Shown one piece after another: positions 54,501 to 64,000 of a stretch of DNA of 64,000 nucleotides. The notes below the pieces were generated by a model, which was given only the letters and a program-made list of their open reading frames with translations, made no database searches and was not told where the DNA came from. The position numbers were made by a program, and so were the translations under genes. Source of the DNA: Umbellularia californica. Lineage: Eukaryota; Streptophyta; Magnoliopsida; Laurales; Lauraceae. Location of the stretch: assembly GCA_028538565.1 (NCBI GenBank), contig JAPQWN010000007.1, positions 45,336,008 to 45,400,007 on the forward strand, in the 5' to 3' direction. Within the stretch, counting starts at the first letter, position 1. The number at the start of each line of letters is the position of its first letter.

Positions 54501-54611
54501 ATTAAAATGATTGAAGCCTTATCGCTACCACTTGTACCAACAATAGCGACACTACTTCCCGCTGATATAACATAAGATATTCCATTAAGTATCTTTCGCT
54601 CTATTAGGTAT
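54501..54611 (-). pseudogene. Exon fragment of a mitochondrial-type ABCB (ATM/ABCB7-like) transporter
   Basis: On the minus strand, after TTATTTTAG, the exon reads YLIERKILNGISYVISAG then SSVAIVGTSGSDKASIIL, followed by GTATAT. This is the start of the nucleotide-binding domain. The phrase SVAIVGTSGS with preceding ERKIL is characteristic of the ATM1/ABCB7 group. The Walker A loop is damaged: GSDKA replaces the required GSGKS/T. No neighbouring exon is found, so it is an isolated, dead fragment. Confidence 0.7.
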
Positions 54612-56035
54612 CTAAAATAAGAAAAGAGACAAAAGAAATGTGTTCACAAATCAATAAAACTTGAATCAGGGATAGAAATGGGAATGGAATTATGATAAAA
54701 GACTAAAATAAAGCCAAGAAAAAAAAACACACGAAAGACTTTTAATTTTAAAAAGATGCACAAAATATAATGTTCCACCAATATAAGATGAACTTTAGCA
54801 ATAATACATAAAGCATATAAACCCAAATAACAAATGCTTTTTAAAAGAATCATATTAGAAAAATTTTAAGATGTGAATGAACATAAAGATGTCAAAAGTA
54901 ACATCAAAAGAAATTAAGAAAATAAAAAGTGGTAAACACCAAAATACCGGTTAGGTGAACTGATGTAGCAGTTACTCTATAGAATAGCCCGGCAGCATAC
55001 ACAAATCTTAGGTTTATACTACTAGGATCTAGTGTCTCCTAAAAAGAAAAAACACATAAACAGCAGCAAGCAAAGACAAGCCAAAAAAAAAAGGACCTTG
55101 CAGCACTGTTGGAAAATGCCCAACCACTAGGCCACGGGTTCTAGTTAAGCTACCAGCTAAAAAGAAGATATGACGATCCCAACCATGGACGTTTCCACCT
55201 ATGCACGCTATGATGATCCCAAGTTCTGTTCCTAATCCCAAAGTTGTGAAATGCATGTTCTTCATTAGTCCTATTCCTATCAGAGAGAATTTTAGGGCAA
55301 ATAATAAAAAAGAAAAAGAAGAAAATAAAATACACTTGTTGTTGAAGTGCTACTATCAATAGTCCATACGTATTACATGAAGTGCCCTCACTTAACACAC
55401 TAACAGGGGATGAGGAAAACAAATACAAATGTGCTCCTAATGTACATCATCCTTTCTAATCCAAGTATCAAAGTTATTTGAATTTGGTAATTAAGTAGGC
55501 ATTCCTACACTTTTTTTTTTTTTGAATGGTTACTTTCATTAGAAAAAAAAAAGACAGAACAAGAGATGGGAACACATTCCTACACTTGTTACTATCAGAT
55601 TTTAATAAAAAATTCATTTAGTAAATTTAAGTGAAACCAACATCAGAATGTATTAAGTAAATTTATATAAAAGACATCCAGTCTGAACTAAGCTAAAAAA
55701 AAAAAAAATCAAATAGCAAAGGCATTCAAAGCTTCCTTTGATATATAGCTCAAAACTGAAACATTTGTTACTACTGAGTACATGATCAAGTGTTCAAAAT
55801 TGTGTATGGACAGCATTCCATTTTCTGAAAAACTACGGTGTCCAACAATTGAGTTTACCACTTGCAATGGAAAGATGTTGATATTTTTTTTTTCTTTTAA
55901 AGTGTGTGACATTTACTGATAGGTCATGAGAGAAAACTTAATTTATCTTTTACCATCAGATTTATTAATGCTCGTATGATTTTTCTATAGGTCTAATGTG
56001 TTTTTTTTTTTATACTTATTGTATAGTTCTAATAA

Positions 56036-56066
<31 letters not shown>

Positions 56067-56467
56067 GAAAAAAATTATGTGCTTACTTGTATTATGCGTA
56101 TATTACATCCCTCCCAAATCAAGTTCAACCAAAATCAAATTGCAAAGAAAATCATATTTTCATTTTTATAGCATTCAACACTAGTTGCTAGTAATTACTC
56201 AATCCAAGTTTCCAAACAAAATTAGGACCTATTTATAATAGCATCCAATGTTCAACATTGGCTTCTCATAATTATTCAATCTAAGTTTCCAAACAAACTT
56301 AGGACCTATAAACTATAAAGGCATCCATTGTCCAAGTGTTCAAATGTTAAGTAAAATGCAAGTTACAAAAGAGACCCAGCTTTTCATTTTATACTCAGCA
56401 ATTGGCATACCATTCACACACACTTGTTCTACACATTATTCGAACCAAGTATCCAAACAAGGCAATC
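54612..56467. other. Noncoding sequence with retroposon tails
   Basis: At 55510-55570 a T-run, GAATGGTTACTTTCATTAG and an A-run resemble the end of a LINE in minus orientation. Near 55090-55150 the minus strand has TGGCCTAGTGG, an A-box-like motif, but no partner B-box. Two similar segments, AAGTTTCCAAACAAA-TTAGGACCTAT, occur at about 56205 and 56284. No gene is seen. Confidence 0.45.
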
Positions 56468-56607
56468 CACCAATAGCTCAATTGGTGAGGCATCTCCCTT
56501 TCACATAAACAACCAGGACTCAATCCCTGGCTACAGCGCTGCTGGTGAGGATCTTGGGTGAGTGTGTGAGTACTTACCTTTAAAAGAAAATAAATAAATA
56601 AATAAAA
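56468..56607 (+). mobile_element. tRNA-derived SINE
   Basis: The plus strand has an RNA polymerase III A box (TAGCTCAATTGGTGAGG, 56474-56490) and a B-box-like GGACTCAATCC (56516-56526) at tRNA-like spacing. A tRNA-unrelated body containing GAGGATCTTGGGTGAGTGTG follows, then an A-rich tail with (AAAT)n. The size of about 140 bp suits a plant SINE. It is not a functional tRNA: no cloverleaf is evident and the B box is altered. Confidence 0.8.
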
Positions 56608-56945
56608 AGTATCTCCAAAAACTTAGAGACAATAATGGAAGGCATCCACTCTTAATCAAGTTGAAAATGAAATCCAATAGAAAAAACATCCACATTTCAA
56701 CATCATATTTGACATTATCAACACATAATGTGTAAGTTTGTATTACTGGAATCAAGAGAACTCATGGGAAGATGAATTCACAACAAAGGGAAACCAATGC
56801 TAACCCATCAGCCCCATAATTTCATGTTTAGTAAGTATATGTTCGAGTTTATTAGTCTTATCGGGTCATATAAAGAAATAAACAATAACGAATTCATAAA
56901 TTCAAAACTAGTTCAAAACCACAAAATCATTAAAACCACAACCAC

Positions 56946-57105
56946 TTGTGTGATTCCATTTCATCGAATTCACATGGAATCCAGGTGAAGGAGAGTAGCT
57001 TAGCATACACGGATCACTGCCCGTGTCCTTTGGAACATCAAAAAGCTTCATGCAATCGCCTCCAGAGGCAAGCAAAAGGGTTGTTGATGGATCCGCAAAG
57101 TTCAT
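56946..57105 (-). pseudogene. First coding exon resembling NEDD1 (WD40 protein)
   Basis: The minus strand starts ATG at 57105 and encodes MNFADPSTTLLLASGGDCMK, LFDVPKDTGSDPCMLSYSPS and NSMKWNHT, then a GT donor at 56945. This matches the N-terminus of plant NEDD1, a WD40 protein that recruits gamma-tubulin complexes to spindle and phragmoplast microtubules. The second exon, expected to begin LVVAS and to encode the following WD40 blade, is not found to the left. It is therefore probably a first-exon fragment rather than a working gene. Confidence 0.65.
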
Positions 57106-58339
57106 CTAATTCCAGCTATCCATTTTCCTTATACACACAAATTTCTGCCCTGAAATGCAACCGACCAATATAACATAAATGATTTATCATTAAACTAGAC
57201 CCAACAGACTATTTACTTGTGAAGGAAACGAGGTAGAGAAACACAGAAAATTGTCGTAGTACAAAAATTAAGCGTGGGCAGTTTTCTCCACCTTATCTTC
57301 TCATCCACAAACACCCCAAATTTTATACATTACACCCAAGTAGAGTAATCAACTTGCATTAATCCCCCAACAAAAAAAAAAAAAAAAAAAAAAAAAAGGA
57401 CAGGACGCCTCAATCAACAAGATCTAAAACTTTAGAGTTTGAATAGTTGTCCTACATTCAAGCATGCCCTAAATACTCCCAAAGACAACATCGAAATCGC
57501 TCACTTAGAGAAATTAGTGGGCACCCCGTCAAGCCACCCATCTATTAAAATCGAAATAACTATATGAGCACAATCGCCCTAATTACATTTTAAAGCACGT
57601 CTTGTGCTCACTAAGAACATCACTGGATGCCTTATTTTCTCTGTTGCTGACGTCTCTTCTCAGGTAATAACTAATTCTATCATATTTGTGATTTTCTGGA
57701 CTTACCCTATTCTCCCTTTTGATTGTGATTTGGAGAAATGAGTTTGGAATAGTTCTGTGAAATTGAAATAGCTTAGATACGTTCTTGCTTAGTTTTAATT
57801 TGTGTCAAGGTTTTATTCGATGCAAGTCAGGCCTACCGTTGGATTTGTCGCGGACAAAAATCTAAATAAACATATTTCAAAACTCAAGTTGCCCGCACTA
57901 AGTGAAGTGCAAATCCAATCACCTGCAACACCGTGTACGTATAGTTGGTCAAGGAAAGGAGCACAGCAACTACCTCTTTCAAATAACTCAGATTATTCAA
58001 ACGAGTAGACACTGATGTACATGTAATTGATTTAAGTGTACCTTTCTAACATTGCCACCACAATAGATGGGTTGAAACTTTCCAATTGATAAATTGCTCA
58101 TTGTATCTGTGAAACATTACCAATAGAACAAAAGCAGTTTAAGTGCTCGCAAAATATCAGGCATGGACTAGGATTTAACAAGATTGATAGACAATCATAG
58201 TTGAATACAAGCAAACGAACATCAACATTAGGATGCAATCTCTTTGGTACTGCAAAAGAGGAGAAGGTAGGTTCTACTCCAAGATGCAGCAAACCAGATC
58301 ACCCCTACTTGTGCAAATACAAAGGCTGAGAGACAAGTC
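57106..58339. other. Noncoding sequence right of the NEDD1-like exon
   Basis: It could include the 5' flank of the NEDD1-like exon (CATTTCAG near 57153 is a possible acceptor). A poly-A run of about 27 bases is at 57370-57397. A 68-codon plus-strand frame at 57802-58008 has no recognised motif. No other feature can be supported. Confidence 0.4.
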
Positions 58340-60190
58340 CTTCACAGTTTTCGTATCCAACCTTCCGGAGCAAATCTCTAAAGGCTGAACTAGAAGCAAT
58401 GTGTTTTGGGACAGGAAGGATGATTGACATCTTCATTCCAATCGAGAAGGGCAGCAGGAAGGCTGGGATTCGCTTTCATTAGATTCAATACGATAAAAGA
58501 GGCTGAAACAGCAGTGAACATGGTAGAAGGAAGATTTTAAAGAGGAAGAAAGCTACTAGCGAACTTGACTCATCATCGTTCTATAGGGGAAAGAAAAAGC
58601 AGCAGAAAGCAAGGTCAGGTGGTATAAAGAAAGATACAATAGAAGCTACATGGAATCTTTGCTTGGCCCTGTACCGACTGTTCGAAAGGAAGATGCAGGG
58701 GAAGCACAGAGGATGAAACCAGCAGGGTGGATAGTGGATGATGGCAAGGAAAAAGGAGTGAGGGTAGCCTCCTGGATGGTCAAAGAACAAAAGAATCAAT
58801 GTTCTGCTGTCTAGTTGGTTTTTTAAAGACCAGCACTAATGGACAAAGACAGGTAGAAGAATGGTTAGATAGGTACTGGGGAAAGACGCTGGACAAAATC
58901 AGACTGTTGGATGAACAAATCGTCTGGATGCAATTTCTGACAGAGGAGGAAGCAGAAGAGGTTATTGAGAAAACAACTTGTAAAGGAGATGATTCCGCTT
59001 TCTACTTTTTGGGGAGATGGATGGAGTGTATGGGATTCCCACCACGACCCTGCTAGATCAAGATTAAAAATAAGCCCCTACATGTCTAGCATGAAGAGGT
59101 GTTTAAGCTGTTGGGAGAGTGCCTTGGGCACACTGTGGAGGTGGATAAGAAAAGAACACTTGAAAGATGGAAGGATAAAGGTACTCCTAAATGGGAGAAC
59201 CCCACTACCGACCACACTTCCTATCTAGGTGGAAGAGGTTAAATTTTTTGTGCAACTAGAGATGGACCGGGAGAAAGAAGACATAAAAGATGGAAGGATA
59301 CTACAAGCTTGCAGATCCATGGAGCTAATAGAAGCAGTTGCCGCAGAGGTCAAATTTTCTATGCAGATAGAGATGGACCAGGAGAAAGAAGACATAAAAG
59401 ATGGGAGGAAGGATACTACAAGCTTGCAAATCCATGGAGCTAATAAAGGCAGTTCCTGCAGAGGTTGGAAGGAGAGGAAGGAAGACCCAACGGAGGAAGA
59501 TGATGACATCACAGGCCAAATTTTGAAAAGTGCACCCAGAGGGGATTGGGAGGAAGACGGGCCGTGATGGATTCAATATTCTTGACCCAGAACAAGCAAA
59601 CAAAACAGCAAAGAAAGCCCATCCTTGCTATTGGACCAACTCAACAATGGGCCAAACCCAAACGACTTAGAAGGATAGAGTTGGGCCCGACAGAAAAGCC
59701 CATCCTGAGGGTTTTCTCAAATTAAACTTTGATGGAAATTATGCTCAAGCCATTGGAAGGGGTGGTATTGGAGGTGTCATTAGAGACTGGAATGGCATTA
59801 CTGTAAGGAATTTTTGTGGGCCGGTAGATTCTCTAGATGCTAATGAATCTGAAATGATGCTCTTTTGGTTGGTTGCCGTGAGCTGCATAAGATGAAAGTT
59901 TCTAAAATTATCATTGAAGGAGATTCATTTTCTGCCACTCAGTGAAGCTTAGGCAATTGTTCTTATCCTTGGCGGTTGGCTGATGTGGTGGAGCAAGTGC
60001 AAGATATCTTGAGTCACTTGGATGCTGTCCTTTTATGATGTGTTACGTAAGGCCAATGGTTCGGCTAAGGAAGGAGTGCTTCGTCCTTCTTTACCGTTTG
60101 ATGTATAGTTTGTTTTGAGTTTCCTCCTGTACTTTATTCTTTTGGGTTTTCCCTCTTGTTAATAAATTTTACTGTTATAAAAAAAAAAAA
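58340..60190 (+). mobile_element. Internally deleted LINE with RRM-type ORF1, RNase H and poly-A tail
   Basis: Plus strand. At 58400-58540 broken frames give MIDIFIPIEKGSRKAG and KEAETAVNMVEGRF, like the RRM found in ORF1 of some plant LINEs. Later frames (58799-59228) give VEEWLDRYWGK and GRIKVLLNGRTPLPTTLPI, typical of plant LINE ORF1. At 59720-60070 a C-terminal RNase H appears: LKFNFDGNYAQAIGRGGIGG then VIRDWNGI. The end is TTAATAAATTTTACTGTTAT and a poly-A run at 60178-60190. Endonuclease and RT are absent, and stops break all frames. A tandem duplication of about 115 bp is at 59235-59464. Confidence 0.75.
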
Positions 60191-60199
60191 CCCATGAGA

Positions 60200-61620
60200 T
60201 AAGTATACCACTTTGGCTGCAAGAACATCCCTTGGCTGAGTTGACTCATCTATCCACTGTTGAATCTTCTAATGAATAACAGTCCTGCTCTTTCTTAGGA
60301 GCCTGAGTAGCCTACTATCACCTAAGGAAGGAGACCCCAATTACACCCCTCAACATTTACAAACAAAAATATAATGCACTGAAAGATAAGACAATGCAAC
60401 TTTCATAAGAGTGATATTGCCCCAAGGATAGTCTTTTCCAAGCAGATGAAATTTTTTTTTCAAATTTCTCTATGATAGAAAACCCACAAAATTTTTAATC
60501 TTGCATTAGCCTTAATAATCAAACCAAGGTAAATGATGGGAAGCCGCCCCACTCTGAATTGCAATCTATCTGTAGAGGGCGAAATAAACTCCTCCAAACA
60601 ACCCCACCCCAATTTGGATACTTGTAGATTGACTAAGTTTCAAGCCCAGACACAACTAAAAAACACCATAGAATACCCTTCAATAAGGAGACCTTTTCCC
60701 ATCTCAATGAACTAAAGAAGTGGTATCATCTACAAAACAAAGATGAGGAATAGCTTCCCCATTCCTGCCCACTTAACCTTATGTGAAAGAGTTACCAAAA
60801 GCTTAACCTTATGTGAAAGAGTTACCAAAAGCTTCTACAAAAACAATAAACAAAAAAAAAGGGGGGGGGGGGGGGAAAGAGGAACTGCTTGTCTAAGCCA
60901 TCAGTAGGACTTCAAAAGGTATGAAAGGGTCCTATTAACCAAAACAGAAAAGGGTGTCAACGAAATATATTCCTAAATCCATCTTTTCCACCAGTGACCA
61001 ATATCAAACATGCTGGCATATAGTCCAGAAACTTCCATTCCACATAGTTATATGCCTTTTCCAAATCTATTTTGAATATGACACCTTTACAAGACTGCTT
61101 CCTAACATCGACAAGTCTATAAGCAACCAAAACTCCATAAAGAATTTATCTATTATGTACAAATGCTCTTTGCTAAGGGCTACTGATATAAGGTAAGATA
61201 GCTTCAAGTGATTAGCGAAAACTTTGAAAGCATTTTGTATGTGCATCCACCAAGCTAATGGGCCCAAAACCGTTCAATTCCCCTGGGTTAGGGATCTTCG
61301 CTACAAAAGTTAAAAAGTAGCAATAAGCACTTTGTTCAATCTACTTTTGCAATGGAACCCTAAAACATATTTCAAAAATCCTCCTTCAAGAGGTCCGATC
61401 CTGCTCTGATAATTTACTCGTCATTGATCCAAAAAAAACAAATCATCCTTAAGAGACTAAAGGACTTTAAAAGACCTATAAGGTTCATGGAATGATGCCA
61501 CAAAAACTTCCAAGCCCAAGATAACAATGCATCACTCATCTCCAAATTCCATCTCAACTGTTTATTGGTCGGTTAAGACCCCTTCAAACTCTTTAAGGAC
61601 ATGTCCTTCCCTTTTACACT
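60200..61620 (-). pseudogene. Degenerate LINE reverse transcriptase
   Basis: Minus strand with frequent stops and frame changes. Recognisable LINE RT pieces are GFGPISLVDAH near 61255, RAFVHNR and ILYGVLVAYRLVD near 61130-61180, and KGVIFKIDLEKAYNYVEWKF near 61040-61100, which holds the first catalytic Asp region. A DALLSWAWKFLWHHS-like piece near 61500-61540 lies upstream. It is far more decayed than the LINE to its left and opposite in orientation. Confidence 0.75.
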
Positions 61621-63155
61621 CTTTGTACCCAAGTAATGCTTCTTTTTAACTAATAAAGGGAGAAGAAGAACCAAGCTGTCCACCTAATGATTATGTTGGC
61701 CCTTGGCTTGTGCCTATGCATTACACCCCCACCACAAAACTATCTTGCAACAGCTCTCTTTTCTCTCATTGGGCATTTTCCAATCTTGTGTTTGGAATTA
61801 ATTCCTTTACCATGTAAATGGCATAACCATGAGATTTCATTGACAATCATTACACAATGAAGAGCCTCAGCTTTTGAATGAACATAATTGGTCAACATCA
61901 AACAAAATATTTGAGGAGCTACCACAACCAAAGAAGAGATAACCGAAGAAAAATTTTAAAGAAAAATCTCCCAAAGAAACCCATTAGAGGTAACATCATT
62001 ATCACCATTCTAGACCTTCAGAATGATATTCTATGAGAAACATACCTCATTTATGCATATCCTACCGGGGTGGCATTTTAGGTATGAAGGGACTGAGAAC
62101 CAAAGAAAGAGGTGAAAATAATAGGGTGTCTCTTCTTGTTGGCTATGACAATAAAGTTTTAGAAGGAAGAACTTCACCACTTGGTTTCTCACAATTCTGT
62201 TAACATCCACCAGTCTCAAGTTGCCGGGAGAGCTTTACTTGTTAAGCTTCAATCACCAGACGGTTGCTCTCAATACAAACCTATTGTACTGTTTTGCACC
62301 TAAATGAATTTAACTATTAAAAAAAATTACCAATAGAACCCAGCGTAATAGCTCTTCAAGGGATGCATGCCAAAGACGCAATAATATCTAACCAAACTAC
62401 GCAAATGATATACATTAAAAAAAAAAAAAACAATCTCACCATGATCAATTAATCAAGAAACACAAAAGGAATGCCCACCAACATCCACCAAAACCCTATA
62501 TTCCACTCCAACAACAAAACAGGAGAAAAAAAAATAAAAACAGAATCAAAGATCACAGACTTAACAACACTTCCAAGAAAAAATCTAACACAAATTTGCC
62601 TAATACTACATTAAGAGATCAAGAACAAACCCTAGAAAAAAGAAACTCAAATCTAATTTCAGCAAAAACCCACGACCATCATAAACCAAGAAACACAAAT
62701 ATGCACAGCAACGTCCACCAAAAATCAAAGTTCCATTCAACTACCAAAAGGCCATCAAGAAAATCAGGAAACAGACTGAAAATTTACGAATTGTACCTAT
62801 TAAACACTCACCCAAGACTTCTTTCTGCAGACCCACGTTAAGAGATTAGATACAAACCCATAAAAGAAGAAATCCAGTCTAATTCCACAAACAAAAACTC
62901 ACCATCGTCAACACAAAAACAACTAACGTCAATCTATCGAAACCGTAAATTCATTCAATTATAATAACAGATCAACCAAACCAAGAACACCCCAGAAAAA
63001 GAAATCAAAGATTAGGTACAAATCTTTTTAAAAAAACCCAATCTTAGTTTCAAATTTTAACAACAACCCATCATCATCACAAATCAAGAAACACAAGACC
63101 CCCAAATTCAATCAAACCAACACCACCCCATAATCATAAAACCAGGATCCATTAC
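61621..63155. repeat. A/T-rich sequence with four diverged direct repeats
   Basis: Between 62440 and 63110 the block GAT(C/T)A-GA-ACAAACCC, AGAAATC-A-TCTAATTTC, AACAAAAACCCA, CATCATC and CAAGAAACACAA recurs about four times, 185-240 bp apart, with strong divergence. It directly follows the SKP1-like exon on the minus strand, so it would be that gene's intron. No second SKP1 exon is seen in it, nor any other gene. 61740-61931 has an unassigned 63-codon minus frame. Confidence 0.5.
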
Positions 63156-63395
63156 CAGGATGGGAAGCACGGCCTGATCGACCTTGACGAACTCTGCATC
63201 CCAGACCCTCCGTGGACCGATCATCTTCTTGCAGTCCTCGATGACCTTGGCGAGGATGTTTCCAGTGACGTTGGAGAGAGGGATTCCATTGTCGGTCATG
63301 CGCTTGATGGTCCACGATTGCAGACCGACCTCCTCATCGACGTCGAATGTCTCACCGTCCGACCTCTTCAGAGTAATCTTCTTCGTGGGAGGCAT
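63156..63395 (-). pseudogene. First exon of a SKP1-like gene, shortened and probably isolated
   Basis: The ATG at 63395 starts MPPTKKITLKRSDGETFDVD, then TIKRMTDNGIPLSNVTG, ILAKVIEDCKK and WDAEFVKVDQAVL. The exon is exactly 80 codons and ends before GTAATG. SKP1 links F-box proteins to cullin in SCF ubiquitin ligases. Compared with typical plant SKP1/ASK, about 5 residues are missing before NGIPL and about 20 in the acidic linker between VIE-CKK and WDAEF. The second exon (normally beginning with AANYLNIK) is not visible down to 61.6 kb. It may be a fragment or a gene with a very long intron. Confidence 0.75.
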
Positions 63396-63618
63396 GGAAG
63401 GAGTGAAAAAAAGAGAGATCGGTCGGGCGAAGAATAGGAAGAAGAAGAAAGTCATAAACCCTAATTACGGAAAAAATGGGATTTCGAAATTCAGAGAGAA
63501 GAATTTTCGTTTCTTTGCGCAAAAGAAATGTAGCGTCCTAACTCTCAGAGAGATTAATTCTGATGCTCGGATTTAACCACGATATAAGTCGAATGATTTT
63601 ACCTGAGAAAAAGTCAGA

Positions 63619-63622
63619 TATA

Positions 63623-63657
<35 letters not shown>
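63619..63657 (+). repeat. (ATT)n microsatellite
   Basis: About 12-13 perfect ATT repeats. It lies about 220 bp upstream of the SKP1-like ATG on the minus strand. No other function is evident. Confidence 0.97.
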
Positions 63658-63658
<1 letters not shown>

Positions 63659-64000
63659 GCTATGGGAGGGTTCCAAATCTTTGGGCTAGCTAGACTAATC
63701 CCTCTAGCCTAGGGGAAAGCCAGGTAAACACCCATGTGGCCCCAAGGTGGTCGCACTAGTGGACTTAACATTTGGCAGAGATTATTTTAAGAAGCTCAAC
63801 TGCATAGGGGGGCCCACATATGCATAGTTCTGACCTGGTCAAAATAAAGCTCCCTCCATGTAAATGGGGTCCTGGAATTTTAACTTTAATGGGAGGTCTT
63901 TTTTTTACTAGTGGTTAGATTGATTGTTTGATTAAAAAATGCGATAATGAATATATATTAGGTTGTGTTAATCACGATTTTAATCTTATAGCTAATTGAA
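63658..64000. other. No feature recognised
   Basis: Neither a coding frame nor an element end is recognised in the last 340 bases. The sequence could hold the upstream region of the SKP1-like exon. Confidence 0.4.

Noticed and set aside
55090..55150. Possible second SINE or tRNA (A-box-like TGGCCTAGTGG on the minus strand)
   Set aside because: No B box at suitable distance and no cloverleaf.
56468..56540. Functional tRNA gene
   Set aside because: A and B boxes are present but no complete cloverleaf can be drawn, and an unrelated body plus A-rich tail follows, so it is a SINE.
57802..58008. 68-codon plus-strand frame as a small gene
   Set aside because: No motif, no clear promoter or splice context; kept only as a mention in the spacer entry.

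Overview
The window is plant nuclear DNA, most likely from a flowering plant. The evidence is spliced plant-type gene fragments, Ty3/gypsy elements of the Tat and chromovirus lineages, LINEs and a tRNA-derived SINE. I cannot name the species. I see no intact host gene. About 43 kb is LTR retrotransposon, and the rest is old repeats with short gene fragments.

Layout. (1) 1-11661, minus strand: a Tat-lineage Ty3/gypsy element (copy 1) running off the left edge, read right to left as 5' LTR, PBS, a long leader with a 145-bp tandem array, gag, protease, RT, two RNase H domains and integrase. (2) 11662-12229: leader-like repeat DNA that resumes beyond 32757. (3) 12230-32752, minus strand: a second, complete-ended 20.5-kb copy (copy 2) with both LTRs, PBS, PPT and a near-perfect 5-bp target duplication. 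Its RT/RNase H block is missing. Between integrase and 3' LTR it carries a multi-exon gene on the OPPOSITE (+) strand, with a TATA box, introns, a plant-mobile-domain-like region and a coiled-coil tail. (4) 33941-44601, minus strand: a chromovirus (Tekay/Del-like, chromodomain at the C-terminus) with nearly identical LTRs, a truncated 5' LTR and decayed coding frames. (5) 44602-64000: a LINE fragment, pieces of genes resembling TOR, a mitochondrial ABCB transporter, NEDD1 and SKP1 (all minus strand, with intron boundaries), a 2.4-kb satellite array, a SINE, a deleted LINE with a poly-A tail and a degenerate LINE RT.

How the parts fit. The two Tat copies carry complementary deletions: copy 1 lacks the gag-protease linker and copy 2 lacks RT/RNase H. 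Neither can be autonomous, but together they show the family's whole organisation. The most unusual component is the antisense, intron-bearing gene inside copy 2. It looks like a gene carried as cargo, with its own promoter facing against the element's transcription. The right third looks like a graveyard of DNA-level gene fragments (introns kept), which suggests transduplication or local rearrangement rather than retrocopying.

All family calls come from reading motifs by eye. No alignment or database search was run.
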